Source: Carposina sasakii
Lineage: Eukaryota; Arthropoda; Insecta; Lepidoptera; Carposinidae
DNA length: 64,000 nucleotides
Assembly: GCA_014607495.2 (NCBI GenBank)
Contig: CP053149.1
Location: forward strand, 17,310,120-17,374,119
Reading direction: 5' to 3'
In this document: piece by piece, positions 1 to 9,916 of the stretch
How the letters are laid out: each line of letters starts with the position of its first letter
How positions within the stretch are numbered: position 1 is the first letter of the stretch
The notes under the pieces: generated by a model
Databases searched by the model: none
What the model was told of the DNA's origin: nothing
The model's input: only the letters and a program-made list of their open reading frames with translations
Program-made: the position numbers and the translations under genes

Positions 1-449
1 GAGGCCCGCCGCATTAGCGCCCTCACTCTGATGCCCTCGTAAATTTGAGACAAGTCGATAGATGACCGTTATTTTGTTGCTGCGGGTGAAAAGGGTTCGT
101 ATTAAATCTACGAGTCGATGGGAAGCTGGAGGTTGTAGCTACCTATTGCAGAGGGCTCAGTTAAAGACTCAATAGAGAAAACATAGATAAATAAGTAGGT
201 ACAAATAACATAGATTTAAGTATCTACCTACCTCGTCATCATGGGGTGCCATTCCATGGGTGCGGTATATAAGTCCACTCCTAGAGGTCGTCAAAACTTT
301 CGTCGAGTACAGCCATAAGATATTTATCAAAGAATTTCTTGCTTAGTGTGTAATAATATTTTAGATAGTTTTTATCCAGGGTCAGATATTTACTTAGTAG
401 ACACATCAAATGGCCGTGACTAGCATTGACTTAATAAATTATGATAATT
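1..449. other. Intergenic stretch with a lone TATA-like motif
   Basis: No convincing reading frame is present. The one notable feature is a canonical-looking TATATAAG at about 267-274, preceded by GC-richer DNA. No clear initiator or downstream frame follows, so a promoter is only a possibility. A repeat insertion begins at 450. Confidence 0.4.
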
Positions 450-706
450 GGCCGCGTGGTGCCGGCAGAGTAGAATTCGTACCACCCCATGTCTGCCCGT
501 GGGTATCGTACGAGGCGATTAAGGGTTCCCGGGAGGTGGGCAGCAGCGCCTCCCGTGTTGACAACATAGTCCAAAATACAAACTACGGTCACCAACCCGT
601 CTGCCCAGCGTGGTGACTATGAGCAAATACCCCTCATGGTAGTCTTGTGGCTTGCCCTGGGGGAGGCCTACGTTCAGCAGTGGACTGCAATAGGCTGATG
701 ATGAAG
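450..706 (+). repeat. SINE-like element with RTE-type 3' tail, family A, copy 1
   Basis: A copy of about 257 bp starts at GGCCGCGTGGTGCCGGCAGA and ends in GGAGGCCTACGTTCAGCAGT followed by a short (GAT)n tail. Other copies starting at the same place lie near 9215, 21319 (minus) and 48730, while copies at 10021, 28612 and 45973 are 5'-truncated. A shared discrete 5' end plus truncated copies and variable target duplications fit retrotransposition. I see no clean tRNA A or B box, so the origin of the head is unknown. A small frame of 68 codons inside it is not a gene. Confidence 0.8.
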
Positions 707-1368
707 TTAGCAGGGTAGATAATGATGCGTGACTTAGTTACCTATGGTCGTACCAATCAAAATGCACTTTTCCATCTATATCATTTCGATATTTGAATAA
801 ACTCTAAGCACCGAACCGTTTCACAATGTTCAATAAAATAGAGCAATGTTTCGGAAAATATTTTCAATCGGAACCGGGCGGAATTCAATACGCAAAAATA
901 ATCACGTTCCTTATTCGTTCGATTGATGCAGCGCTCGGTCGCTCACCCGCTAGATGGAGCCCATTCCGCTCATTCGCTCAATCACTCACTCTACTCTTCG
1001 AAAGTGGATGCATGGCTTTATGCACAATTATTGAATTTCGAATTCAAATGGCGCCAGATTCGGGGAATGGCGCAGAATCTACGCCGTAGATAAAAATCCA
1101 TTCGTACAAAATGTATGCATACGTTGATGGATGTAGATGGGCATTAAGTTCTAAATACGTGACTTCCATTCCAATCATGCGACAAGCGGAACATTGAGAG
1201 GAGGCGACAAAAGCACTCACTGGTAGTGGGTAGGTACGAGTACGAGTTTTTATTAGGTATAAGGTACTACCTACCTACGTAATATCGTCAAACAGAGATG
1301 GGGCCCGGGAACAACTTCTTATGTAGGTTGTATGTATCTAATCTTCTATTTACCTAACCTCCTAAGAC
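707..1368. other. Gene-free stretch
   Basis: Moderately AT-rich DNA. An 87-codon frame at 826-1089 overlaps a low-complexity CTCACTC-like run and resembles no family I know, so I do not call it a gene. Confidence 0.4.
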
Positions 1369-1430
1369 TACAGTGGACGTCCGCGACTCCGTCCGCGTGG
1401 ACTGCAAAAAAGGAGTCGAATATAGCTAGT
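1369..1430 (-). mobile_element. Helitron 3'-end fragment
   Basis: Read on the minus strand this is the hairpin end shared by many Helitrons here (GCGGACGGAGTCGC stem region). The expected CTAG terminus is degraded to CTGT. Only the terminal 60 bp or so is recognisable. Confidence 0.6.
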
Positions 1431-1494
1431 TAAGTATTTATTTATTTAATTGTACCTATCAGGCATCACAGCTTCCGAATGGAAGCTCAAACCT

Positions 1495-1717
1495 CCATCG
1501 AGGACTCGCCCACCACCGGGCCCTACACCCTCCGTTGACGCTCGGATCTGCCGACTCATGGTCACGAACACAAGCCACTACAGTCGCAACGAGAAGCCAG
1601 ATTCAAGCACCTAGCACGCAAACATAAGTACATAGCTGCTAGTCCGAAAATCAATTAAAATGTTAATGACCATGAGTCGGCAGATCCGAGGGTCAGTGGT
1701 GGGCGAGCCCTCGATGG
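1495..1717. repeat. Inverted repeat of imperfect 50-70 bp arms
   Basis: The left arm at 1495-1564 and the right arm at 1667-1717 are reverse complements over most of their length, for example TGCCGACTCATGGTCA against TGACCATGAGTCGGCA. The left arm carries about 20 extra bases. The loop of about 100 bp resembles sequence at 6533-6610, so this may be a foldback transposable element fragment. Confidence 0.7.
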
Positions 1718-1736
1718 AAGTATTTATTTATCAGGG

Positions 1737-1868
1737 ATAAGAATATTAGCCCCAGATAAAAAGTAAGTAGTCTGTCCTCTCACAGCTAGACTATCTGTGT
1801 ACCAAATTGCATTTAAATCGGTTTATTTAGTAGTTTAGGCGTGAAAGCGAGACAGACAGAGTTACCTA
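1737..1868 (-). mobile_element. Helitron 5' part, interrupted by the Gypsy element
   Basis: The minus strand reads as the 5' half of a Helitron of the type also seen at 43412. It carries a short consensus-like run of the form CCAAATTGCATTTAAATCGG. The remaining 5' tip (CTTTCGCATTTAT, then an ATTATTATTAGG-like end) lies at 6489-6518, on the other side of the retrotransposon. Removing the retrotransposon and one ACCTA copy rejoins the element. Confidence 0.7.
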
Positions 1869-1975
1869 TGTAGTAGATATTACTTGGTGTGGGTAGATTA
1901 TAAACATATACTATGTATGAATGAGGGTACTTAAAATAAATCAGTGTTTAACCTACATACGCGTGTTTCACTTCA
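1869..1975 (+). repeat. 5' LTR (107 bp)
   Basis: This copy is base-for-base identical to the 3' copy. It contains an AATAAA-like AAAATAAATC stretch near its 3' part that could serve polyadenylation. At 107 bp it is unusually short for a Gypsy LTR, as in Mag-type elements. Confidence 0.97.
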
Positions 1976-1990
1976 TGGTGTCAGAAGTGG
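1976..1990 (+). other. Primer-binding site of the Gypsy element
   Basis: TGGTGTCAGAAGTGG begins directly after the LTR. Its TGG start is the complement of a tRNA CCA end. The rest fits the 3' end of a tRNA-Leu type acceptor and T arm (CCACTTCTGACA). The tRNA identity is from memory of tRNA-Leu ends and was not checked. Confidence 0.75.
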
Positions 1991-2071
1991 AGACTTTTTA
2001 TTGCTTATCATAACGATCAACACAGAAAATATTGATAACTGGTTTGAAACGCAGTTGTAAAGCATATTAAC

Positions 2072-5000
2072 ATGGAACACGCGCGTCCTCCGACAGAATT
2101 ATCACTTGAAGGTGGCCCGGCCGCGCGATCGGAATCGTGGCGAAAATGGCGGAAGTTGTTCGAAGTGTTTTTAAAAGCGTCCGGAGTGAGCAAGGAGCCT
2201 AAGGAAGTCCAGGCTAGTCTGTTGGTTAACCTCATAGGATCGGAAGGGTACGAGGTGTACAGCACGTTTATTTTCGCTGACGGAGAAAGTGAAGATGATA
2301 TCAACTGCGTTTTAAAAAAGTTTGACATTCATTTCGGTGCCAAACCAAACATCACCGTCAGAAGGTTCAAGTTTTTTACACGTAGTCAAGAAGATGGGGA
2401 GAACATCGATCAGTATGTTACTGCTCTGCGCTTGCTGAGTCAACAGTGTGAGTTTGGCCAGCTACACGATAGTTTATTACGGGATAAAATCGTGTGTGGA
2501 ATCCTAAACAATACAGTCAGGGATAGATTGTTACGTACTGACGATCTGAGTCTCTCTAGAGCGATACAAATTTGTCAAGCAGCGGAAATGTCTAAGGAGG
2601 AAGGCAAATGCATCGATGGCGGAACTGAGGTTGTGCAGCAGGTGAATGCGATGCGCGGCCAGGAGCGCGCGCGTGGGCGGCGACCGAGCGGCAGGCCCTG
2701 GACCAGGCGCGGCCGCGGCGGTGGCGGCGGCGCTCGGTGCCCTACGTGTGGGAACACGCGGTGCGTCCGCGGGCGGCGCTGTCCTGCGGCCGATGCATTG
2801 TGTTTTGTGTGCGATCAAAAGGGCCATTTTTCGCGAGTGTGTGAAACGAAAATGAAAGGCAAGGTTTTAAACCTCAGTGTTCATTCGTCAGATAGTGATG
2901 AAAGTGATAATGAACTGTTTTTTGTGAATACTATCGAAGGAAGCAAAAAACTGAGTAAGTCTAAAGAATGGATTGAACTTGTCAAGTGTTTTGATAAAAA
3001 TATGTTTTTAAAAATTGATACTGGTTCTATGTTAAATGTAATATCGAAGTATGAATATATCAAACTGGGCATGTCAATTAATAATTTGAAGCCATATACA
3101 AAACGAGTACATTCCTTTACAGGTAACCGGTTACCTATTCTAGGAACAGATGACGTAACTTTTGTTTACAAAAATAATCACTATACATTGCCATTTGTTA
3201 TCACAGACTTACATTGTCAGAATATACTCGGGTTGGAAGGCTGTATTGCTTTGGGTTTTATCAATCAAATTAATGAAATAAACATTGATCAATATTCGTC
3301 TTTGTTTGAAGGACTCGGTCGATTGCCCGGAAAATACACTATTATTGTGAATAAAGATGTACCTCCGGTAGTATGTCCTACTAGAAAAATACCGTTAGGA
3401 CTTAAGGACAAATTATTAGTTGAGTTACAAAGAATGGAAAGGTTAGATGTAATTAGAAAAGTTACACATCCAACCGACTGGGTTAATGCAATTGTAATAA
3501 TAGCTAAGAAGGATGGTAACATACGCGTTTGTCTGGACCCGAGACCCTTGAACCGCGCAGTGCGCCGGGCGCACTACTCACTGCCCACCGTGCCAGAGCT
3601 TGCAGCACGACTTCGTGGCGCGCGCCTTTTTAGCGTATTGGATGCGCGTTGCGGCTTCTGGATGGTTCAGATAGATGACGCGAGTGCTGACTATTGCACT
3701 TTTAGTACGCCCTTTGGCCGTTACCAGTTTCTGCGACTACCGTATGGTATAAACTGTGCGCCAGAAGTGTTTCATGCGAAACTTAGGCAGCATTTAGAAG
3801 ACTTAGAGGGTGTCGAATCGTTCATTGATGATGTGATAGTATGGGGAAATTCAAAAGAAGAGCATGACCGGCGATTAGAGTATCTATTACAACGCGCTAA
3901 AAAAATAGGTATTCGATTTAATCGGGATAAATGTAAATTTGGTGTACCGGAGATCACTTATTTAGGACATAAATTTGATGTTGATGGAATGCGCGCGGAC
4001 GATTCCAAGGTCAAGGCGATAGTAGATATGCCTTACCCTACAGATAGGAAGGCACTAGAGAGGTTTCTAGGCATGGTGAATTATTTGTCTAAATTTATTC
4101 AAAATTATTCAAGTTGTGTAAATGTCTTGAGAAACTTATTAAAGAAAGACTCCGAATGGTTATGGGAACAACATCACAGTGAAGCCGTAGATAAGCTCAA
4201 GACTAAATTGGTGTGTGCGCCGGTACTGGCGCTATACTCCACGCAGGTGCCGGTGGTGTTGTCAGTAGACGCCAGCAGCGTGGCGCTGGGCGCGGTGCTG
4301 CTGCAGGACGCGCGGCCCGTGGAGTTTGCATCGCTCACTCTCACTGATACGCAAACTAGGTATGCCCAAATTGAAAAAGAGATGCTGGCCATAGTGTTTG
4401 CCGTAGAACGATTCAGACAATATATATACGGTAGATCAGATGTTGTGGTACATACTGATCATAAACCTCTTGAGGCACTATTTAGCAAACCTCTTGTATC
4501 TGTACCAGCGCGTCTACAGCGCATGATGATGAGAGTACAGGGCTTTGATGTAAAAGTAGTATATACACCGGGTAAGTATATGTACATCGCGGACACTCTC
4601 TCTCGAGCTCCTCTAAATGATTTTATGCCCGACCGAGTAACCGAGGAGGTAGATGTACAAACGTGTTTTATGGTACAAAATGTGCCATTTAGCAACACGA
4701 AGATAGCAAAAATAAAAGAAGCCACAGAAGTAGACGTCGACTGCAAATGTTTACAGCGTTATATTAAAAATGGATGGCCAAAAAATAGACGCGATATAAA
4801 AGAAAATCTGAGCGTTTTCTGGCCTTATCGAGAGTCACTACATTGCATAGATGATGTAATTTATAAGGGCGATCAGGTATTTATTCCACGCGTTTTGCGC
4901 CAAGAGATGCTATCCTGTGTCCACGAAGGGCACCTAGGGATAGAGCGGTGCAAGCGGCGCGCACGCGACGTGATGTTCTGGCCGGGGATGGGCGGCGACG

Positions 5001-6199
5001 TGGAGCGGGCCGTGCGGCGCTGCGAGGCGTGCGCGAGGCGTGCCGCCCGTCCGCGCCGCGAGCCGCTGCTACAGCACGACGTGCCCGCGCTCCCGTGGCA
5101 TAAACTCGGTTCCGACATTTTCGAATACAAAAAGAAGTATTACATTGTGTTAGTTGATTATTTTTCAAACTTCGTCGAGGTAGGTGAGTTATCGAGAATG
5201 AACAGTAAACATGTTATAATATTTTTTAAGGAACAGTTCGCGCGTCACGGGATACCTGCGCAATTAGTGACAGATAATGGTCCGGCGTATAGTTCGTATG
5301 AATTTAAAAAGTTTATTTGCGATTGGGAAATACACCATGTGACGTCATCGCCACACTATGCTCAATCGAACGGGAAAAGCGAGAGGACAGTGCAAACGGT
5401 GAAAAACATACTTAAAAAATGTATAGACTCTGGTGAAGATTTCCAACGAGGATTGTTAAATTTTCGAGCAACACCTAGGAATGGACTAGATTCTCCAGCA
5501 CAAATACTTATGGGCAGACGACTAAAAACAAAATTACCAGTAAGTACAAAGTTACTTAGTGAAACAGTCGACAATGAACGTAACTATCGTGCGTTAATGT
5601 TGCAAAGACTAAAAGATAAACAGCACTTTGATAAATCAAAACGCCCACTCAAACAGTTATCACCAGGCGATAAAGTAACGCTCGTAAGCAATGGTCAAAG
5701 GAAACGCGTTACGGTGGTAGGTCCCGCTCCTGAGCCGCGTTCTTATGTAGTCATGGACGATCACGGCGGTCAGCTACGTCGTAACAGAAGCCAGCTTATT
5801 CTGAGGACTACAGAATCTACGAATAATAGGCCTTCAAATCAACAGCAAACATATAGGGATAGTGCTGGTGACCAATGGGAAACTAGGACGGCGATGGTAA
5901 CTCGTAGACGTAAAAAGCTTATTGGCATAGCAGCGGGCGCAGAAGCAGCCGTTACGCCGCCACCCCTCGTGTGTGCGTCGGATGTTACCGCTGCTACACC
6001 AACAGATGGAACAGCAATATCTTCCAATACGAGTATAGAAAACATTGACATAGAGATTGTGGATACAGATGTGAATAAAGAAAGGACATCCCCAAATAAT
6101 AACAGCAACTACAATAGTGGGTCACCATTAGTTCCGATAGAGAGGTCTCGGGCTCGTACGGCACGTATGTTGTCTAACTTAAATTTTTGGAACATATAG
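2072..6199 (+). CDS. Gag-Pol polyprotein of the Ty3/Gypsy element
   Basis: This is a single 1375-codon frame from an ATG 96 bp after the LTR. Domains in order are a capsid-like gag region (about 15-180), an Arg/Gly-rich linker, and a zinc knuckle of CCHC form at residues 244-257. The aspartic protease DTG is at 316-318. In reverse transcriptase the catalytic YxDD box reads FIDD (584-587). RNase H has an acidic residue at 733. Integrase has a zinc-binding H951, H954, C984, C987 and catalytic D1029, D1068, E1104 with the classical 35-residue D-to-E gap. A GPY/F-like or chromodomain tail is not obvious; the last 150 residues are Thr/Asn-rich. Every catalytic motif is present with no stop or frameshift, so the protein could be active. 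It copies and integrates the element. Gag and Pol share one frame, so no frameshift signal is needed. Confidence 0.96.
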   Translation: MEHARPPTELSLEGGPAARSESWRKWRKLFEVFLKASGVSKEPKEVQASLLVNLIGSEGYEVYSTFIFADGESEDDINCVLKKFDIHFGAKPNITVRRFKFFTRSQEDGENIDQYVTALRLLSQQCEFGQLHDSLLRDKIVCGILNNTVRDRLLRTDDLSLSRAIQICQAAEMSKEEGKCIDGGTEVVQQVNAMRGQERARGRRPSGRPWTRRGRGGGGGARCPTCGNTRCVRGRRCPAADALCFVCDQKGHFSRVCETKMKGKVLNLSVHSSDSDESDNELFFVNTIEGSKKLSKSKEWIELVKCFDKNMFLKIDTGSMLNVISKYEYIKLGMSINNLKPYTKRVHSFTGNRLPILGTDDVTFVYKNNHYTLPFVITDLHCQNILGLEGCIALGFINQINEINIDQYSSLFEGLGRLPGKYTIIVNKDVPPVVCPTRKIPLGLKDKLLVELQRMERLDVIRKVTHPTDWVNAIVIIAKKDGNIRVCLDPRPLNRAVRRAHYSLPTVPELAARLRGARLFSVLDARCGFWMVQIDDASADYCTFSTPFGRYQFLRLPYGINCAPEVFHAKLRQHLEDLEGVESFIDDVIVWGNSKEEHDRRLEYLLQRAKKIGIRFNRDKCKFGVPEITYLGHKFDVDGMRADDSKVKAIVDMPYPTDRKALERFLGMVNYLSKFIQNYSSCVNVLRNLLKKDSEWLWEQHHSEAVDKLKTKLVCAPVLALYSTQVPVVLSVDASSVALGAVLLQDARPVEFASLTLTDTQTRYAQIEKEMLAIVFAVERFRQYIYGRSDVVVHTDHKPLEALFSKPLVSVPARLQRMMMRVQGFDVKVVYTPGKYMYIADTLSRAPLNDFMPDRVTEEVDVQTCFMVQNVPFSNTKIAKIKEATEVDVDCKCLQRYIKNGWPKNRRDIKENLSVFWPYRESLHCIDDVIYKGDQVFIPRVLRQEMLSCVHEGHLGIERCKRRARDVMFWPGMGGDVERAVRRCEACARRAARPRREPLLQHDVPALPWHKLGSDIFEYKKKYYIVLVDYFSNFVEVGELSRMNSKHVIIFFKEQFARHGIPAQLVTDNGPAYSSYEFKKFICDWEIHHVTSSPHYAQSNGKSERTVQTVKNILKKCIDSGEDFQRGLLNFRATPRNGLDSPAQILMGRRLKTKLPVSTKLLSETVDNERNYRALMLQRLKDKQHFDKSKRPLKQLSPGDKVTLVSNGQRKRVTVVGPAPEPRSYVVMDDHGGQLRRNRSQLILRTTESTNNRPSNQQQTYRDSAGDQWETRTAMVTRRRKKLIGIAAGAEAAVTPPPLVCASDVTAATPTDGTAISSNTSIENIDIEIVDTDVNKERTSPNNNSNYNSGSPLVPIERSRARTARMLSNLNFWNI

Positions 6200-6366
6200 G
6201 TAGGTACTGTATGTAACTAATTAAATAAAATATCACGTCCATATTCCAGTGCCTTCTGATTAAGTCTATTTCATACAAACATCAATATGTAGGTTAGTTA
6301 GTTTGTAAGTTAGGTAAGTTCAGTTTAGTTTACACTAAACTATGTACAACTAAATTTATTAATTGT

Positions 6367-6376
6367 AAGGGAAAGA
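6367..6376 (+). other. Polypurine tract
   Basis: AAGGGAAAGA abuts the first base of the 3' LTR, the place where plus-strand DNA synthesis is primed in LTR retrotransposons. Confidence 0.8.
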
Positions 6377-6483
6377 TGTAGTAGATATTACTTGGTGTGG
6401 GTAGATTATAAACATATACTATGTATGAATGAGGGTACTTAAAATAAATCAGTGTTTAACCTACATACGCGTGTTTCACTTCA
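6377..6483 (+). repeat. 3' LTR (107 bp)
   Basis: Identical to the 5' LTR and followed by the second ACCTA target copy. It lies 751 bp upstream of the Nop58 start codon in the same orientation, so any outward LTR promoter activity would point at Nop58. Confidence 0.97.
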
Positions 6484-6488
6484 ACCTA

Positions 6489-6518
6489 CTTTCGCATTTA
6501 TCATATTATTATTAGGAA
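6489..6518 (-). mobile_element. Helitron 5' tip, right of the Gypsy insertion
   Basis: This short piece completes the Helitron cut at 1868. It matches the position and style of the tips at 43620-43638 and 16770-16788, with a degraded TATAATATTAG end. Confidence 0.55.
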
Positions 6519-7234
6519 GGTTCCGATTATTGGCCCCTACAGTCGACTGACCGACCAACCAGACCCGAGCGAGCACCTAGCATGCAAGACAATACATTGC
6601 ACTATTCCGAAATCAAAAACTAGATAAATAATCTACATATGTTTCGCCAACATCCTCAGGATTATAGAAATTAGTAAATTAGTAAACCACTAATTATTAT
6701 GAACCTCTAAAACCCAACAAAAACCCAATAAAAACAAAAGTGTTGTAAATTATTGTAAAAATATTGCAATTAAGAAATTAATTGACTAAGTACATTATCT
6801 TTTCGACGACCGACACGGCGAATGTAAGCGTAGAATTGAACGTAATTTTTGCGTAGTGCGCAGGCGTCAAAACAAAGTTAACAAGTGTGGTGCTGATTAT
6901 TTTTTCTTGAACTTTTTTGCATTCAATGACAAAAAGTGGCACAAAATAAAAATAAATATTATATTTTGAAATAAAGATAAATAAAAAATATAAATAAAGT
7001 TATATTCGTAAGAATTTTTTAAGGCTTGTTTAAAGGAAGTGATATTGGATCCACTGTGAAAGTTATGAGATGACAGCAGGTGACGTTGTCTGTCACTGTC
7101 AAAAGTTTTGTAGTGCCCCTGAATAAAGTTGCGGCGCGTTGTTTTGGTTTGTGGCTTTATTGTAATATAAATGGTAATATAAGTAAGTAACAGTTTTCAA
7201 AGTGTAATAGTGTATTCAAAGTGTCGTTAGAAAA
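6519..7234 (+). promoter_or_regulatory. Nop58 upstream region and 5' UTR
   Basis: This stretch lies between the repeat and the Nop58 ATG. There is no TATA box at a sensible distance. Transcription probably starts in the GC-richer patch at about 7120-7200 (around GTTGCGGCGCGTTGTTTTGG), fitting a TATA-less housekeeping promoter. The transcription start is inferred. The part at 6533-6610 resembles the loop at 1573-1655 and may be an old repeat. Confidence 0.5.
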
Positions 7235-9916
7235 ATGTTGGTGCTATTTGAAACCCCAGCGGGATATGCCATATTCAAGGTAAGTGCAACACACGTGTTG
7301 ATTGAATCATAACCTATAAATAATATAGAAACTATATTAATTTATCGATAATATGCTTTATTTAGAGCATTGTCTTCTTTTCCTAAAGTTATTCACTAAA
7401 ATTCTTTTCCCCACAGCTGCTAGACGACTCAAAGCTATCTGAAATAGATGATTTATATCAAGAATTCAACACTCCAGAAGGAGCATCTTCTGTGTAAGTA
7501 ATTATTTCTAAGTATGTATGTACTATGAAATTGATAAGTATCGTGCAAATAAATTAATGACTTTTTATGTATTTTGTAGTGTAAAACTGAAGAATTTCGT
7601 GAAGTTTGGAGATACCACAGAGGCATTAGCGGCAACCACAGCTGCCATTGAAGGAAAAATTTCTAAACCTTTGAAAAAGGCTCTAAAAAAGTATATCATC
7701 AAAGATGTACAAGATCAGCTGTTAGTAGGTGATGCTAAACTAGGCAGTGCCATCAAAGAGAAATTTGATCTGCAATGTGTGTCCAACAGCAATGTGCAGG
7801 AGCTACTGAGGTGTATCAGGTCTCAGATGGACAGTCTCCTCGCCGGGCTACCAAAGAAGGAAATGACAGCGATGGCTCTTGGTCTTGCTCACTCCCTTTC
7901 CCGCTACAAGCTGAAGTTCTCACCTGACAAAATTGACACCATGATTGTTCAAGCTCAATGCCTTCTGGATGATTTGGACAAGGAGCTGAACAACTATGTG
8001 ATGAGATGCAGGGAATGGTACGGTTGGCACTTCCCGGAGCTGGGAAAAATTATTACGGACAACACATTGTTTGTTAAAGTTGTAAAACTAATTGGTACAA
8101 GAGACAATGCCGCTGCTACAGACCTGTCAGATATTCTACCAGAAGACCTCGAGGAGAAGGTCAAGGAAGCTGCGGAGATCTCCATGGGTACAGAAATATC
8201 AGAAGATGATATCACCAATATTCAGAATCTGTGTGATGAGATAATTTCCATTACAGACTACAGAACACATTTGACAGATTACTTGAAGGCTAGAATGATG
8301 GCCATGGCACCAAACTTAACAGTGTTGATAGGAGAACACATAGGAGCTCGGTTAATTGCCCATGCAGGCTCCCTCATGAACTTGGCGAAGCATCCCGCTT
8401 CCACAGTCCAGATATTTGGTGCAGAAAAAGCTTTATTCAGAGCATTAAAAACTAAGAAAGACACACCAAAGTATGGTCTCATCTATCATGCACAGTTAGT
8501 TGGTCAATGTAGTTTAAAGAATAAGGGAAAAATGTCGCGTATGTTGGCAGCAAAGGCAGCACTAGCAACTAGGGTGGATGCGTTCGGTGAGAATGTAACG
8601 TTTGAACTTGGGGCGGAACACAAAGTGAAGTTGGAGAATAAGTTGAGGTTACTGGAGGAAGGCAACTTGAGGAAGATCAGTGGAACTGGCAAGGCTAAGG
8701 CCAAGTTTGAAAAGTACCACACTAAAACGTAAGTTTCTTTTATTTACTAAGTTCAGATGCTATGTATGATTCCTTTATATAAGTAACCTTTGATAATAGG
8801 TAAGAGACAGTCAAGAGTGATTTTGGCTTTATGTTATGTGTCAAGAGGATATCTCAACCACAATACCATAAAAAAACTACCAACTTATATTAGATATCAT
8901 GTGCTATAATTCTATGTTATGCTATGTACCCACTAAGTTTTAATAAAATAAGTAAATTAAATGTTAGGAAATTAAATGTGCTACATTTTCCTCGTGCAGG
9001 GAGAAGTTTGACTACTCAGTAGGAGCAGACAGTACCCTCGGTAAGAAGGCAGTCAAGAGAGAACACTCTGATGATGAGGGAGGTTCCTCAAGCAAGAAGA
9101 TCAAACTAGAGCATGGTGCCAATGATGTGAGTACTTTATATAATGTTGGTTTCTTTTTTTTATTAGATAAAAGATGAATATACCTGATTTATTGACTTAT
9201 TATTACTGTAAGATTACGCGGCATGGTGCCGAAAGAATGGAGTTTGTACCACCCCATGCCTGCCCATGGGTATCGTACGAGGTGATTAAGGGCTTCAGAG
9301 AGGCGGGCTTAAAACATAGTCCAAAAATCACATTCCGGCTACCAACCCATCTGCCCAGCATGGTGACAATGGGCAAAACCCCCCTGTGGCAGTAGCCTTG
9401 TAGTATGCCCTGGGGGAGGCCTACGTCCAGAAGTGGACGTAGTTATAGTGGCGTCTGAAGGCGAAGTTTTGTTAAATAAATGAATTGTGTAGGTATCTCC
9501 ATTTAGGTGTATTCCATTATGGCGAGAGAAGGTGAAGGATAGCGAGATGTAGTACATTGGACCCCCCTTATGCTAAACATTGCTGTGGGTTTGTGGGTTG
9601 CCTTTGTAATTCTGCAGTTGTGGCTACCCCACTTTGGGAACACAGCTGTGTTCTATCAGCTATCTATAATATTTTCTATCTGTATTAAAATTTATTTTCT
9701 TTGCAGGTTACCCCGGCCAAGAAAGTTAAAGTGAAAGAAGAGCCCACTCAGGATGCGGTAGACGCGTCCACTCCCTCAACAGAGAAGAAAAAGAAGAAGA
9801 AGAAGAAGTCCCTCGACACCTCGCAGGTAGAGGAAGCGGAAGCGCCTGAAGAGGTAGAGGAACCTAAAAGCGAAAAGAAGAAAAAGAAAAAAAAGAAGTC
9901 CATATCAGAGGAATAA
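7235..9916 (+). CDS. Nop58: Nop58, box C/D snoRNP core protein (5 exons)
   Basis: Coding exons are 7235-7279, 7417-7493, 7580-8728, 9000-9126 and 9707-9916, all with GT..AG introns and a continuous frame of 535 codons plus stop. The start is fixed by the N-terminus MLVLFETPAGYAIFK, the conserved beginning of the family. The order is an NOP5 N-terminal domain (about 1-70), a coiled-coil/NOSIC region (about 160-215, with the family-typical REWYGWHFPELGKI), the RNA-binding Nop domain (about 245-400, with GARLIAHAGSL and ISGTGKA) and a basic KKE/K tail with two long lysine runs. In the nucleolus it scaffolds fibrillarin and 15.5K on box C/D snoRNAs for rRNA 2'-O-methylation. Length matches relatives (about 510-530). 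Intron 4 has gained repeats. I found no convincing snoRNA in the introns. Confidence 0.97.
9215..9441 (+). repeat. SINE-like family A copy in Nop58 intron 4
   Basis: This copy begins at the common family start (degraded GCGGCATGGTGCCG) and loses the very end of the 3' tail. It lies wholly inside intron 4, in the sense orientation of the gene. Confidence 0.75.
9545..9665 (+). repeat. Dispersed repeat family X fragment in Nop58 intron 4
   Basis: It contains the run TATGCTAAACATTGCTGTGGG and, further on, CACTTTGGGAACACA, as in pieces near 25060, 27640, 43730 and 53740. It is probably the 3' part of a non-LTR element. Confidence 0.6.

Larger units (their letters stand above)
1869..6483 (+). mobile_element. 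Complete Ty3/Gypsy LTR retrotransposon
   Basis: The 4615-bp element is bounded by identical LTRs (1869-1975 and 6377-6483), each 107 bp, starting TGTAG and ending TTCA. The 5-bp sequence ACCTA flanks it at 1864-1868 and 6484-6488. A primer-binding site follows the 5' LTR and a polypurine tract precedes the 3' LTR. One uninterrupted gag-pol frame fills the interior and there is no env. The short LTRs, small size and fused frame recall the Mag lineage of Ty3/Gypsy, first described in Bombyx; that assignment is my inference. Identical LTRs mean a very recent insertion. Confidence 0.97.

Noticed and set aside
1869..6483. Env gene or infectious retrovirus
   Set aside because: No frame beyond gag-pol exists between the integrase end and the 3' LTR, so it is a plain LTR retrotransposon.
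7280..9706. Box C/D snoRNA in Nop58 introns
   Set aside because: Introns of this gene host snoRNAs in vertebrates, but I found no box C with a box D at proper spacing. The best pair (AGATGAA and CTGA near 9172-9190) is far too close.
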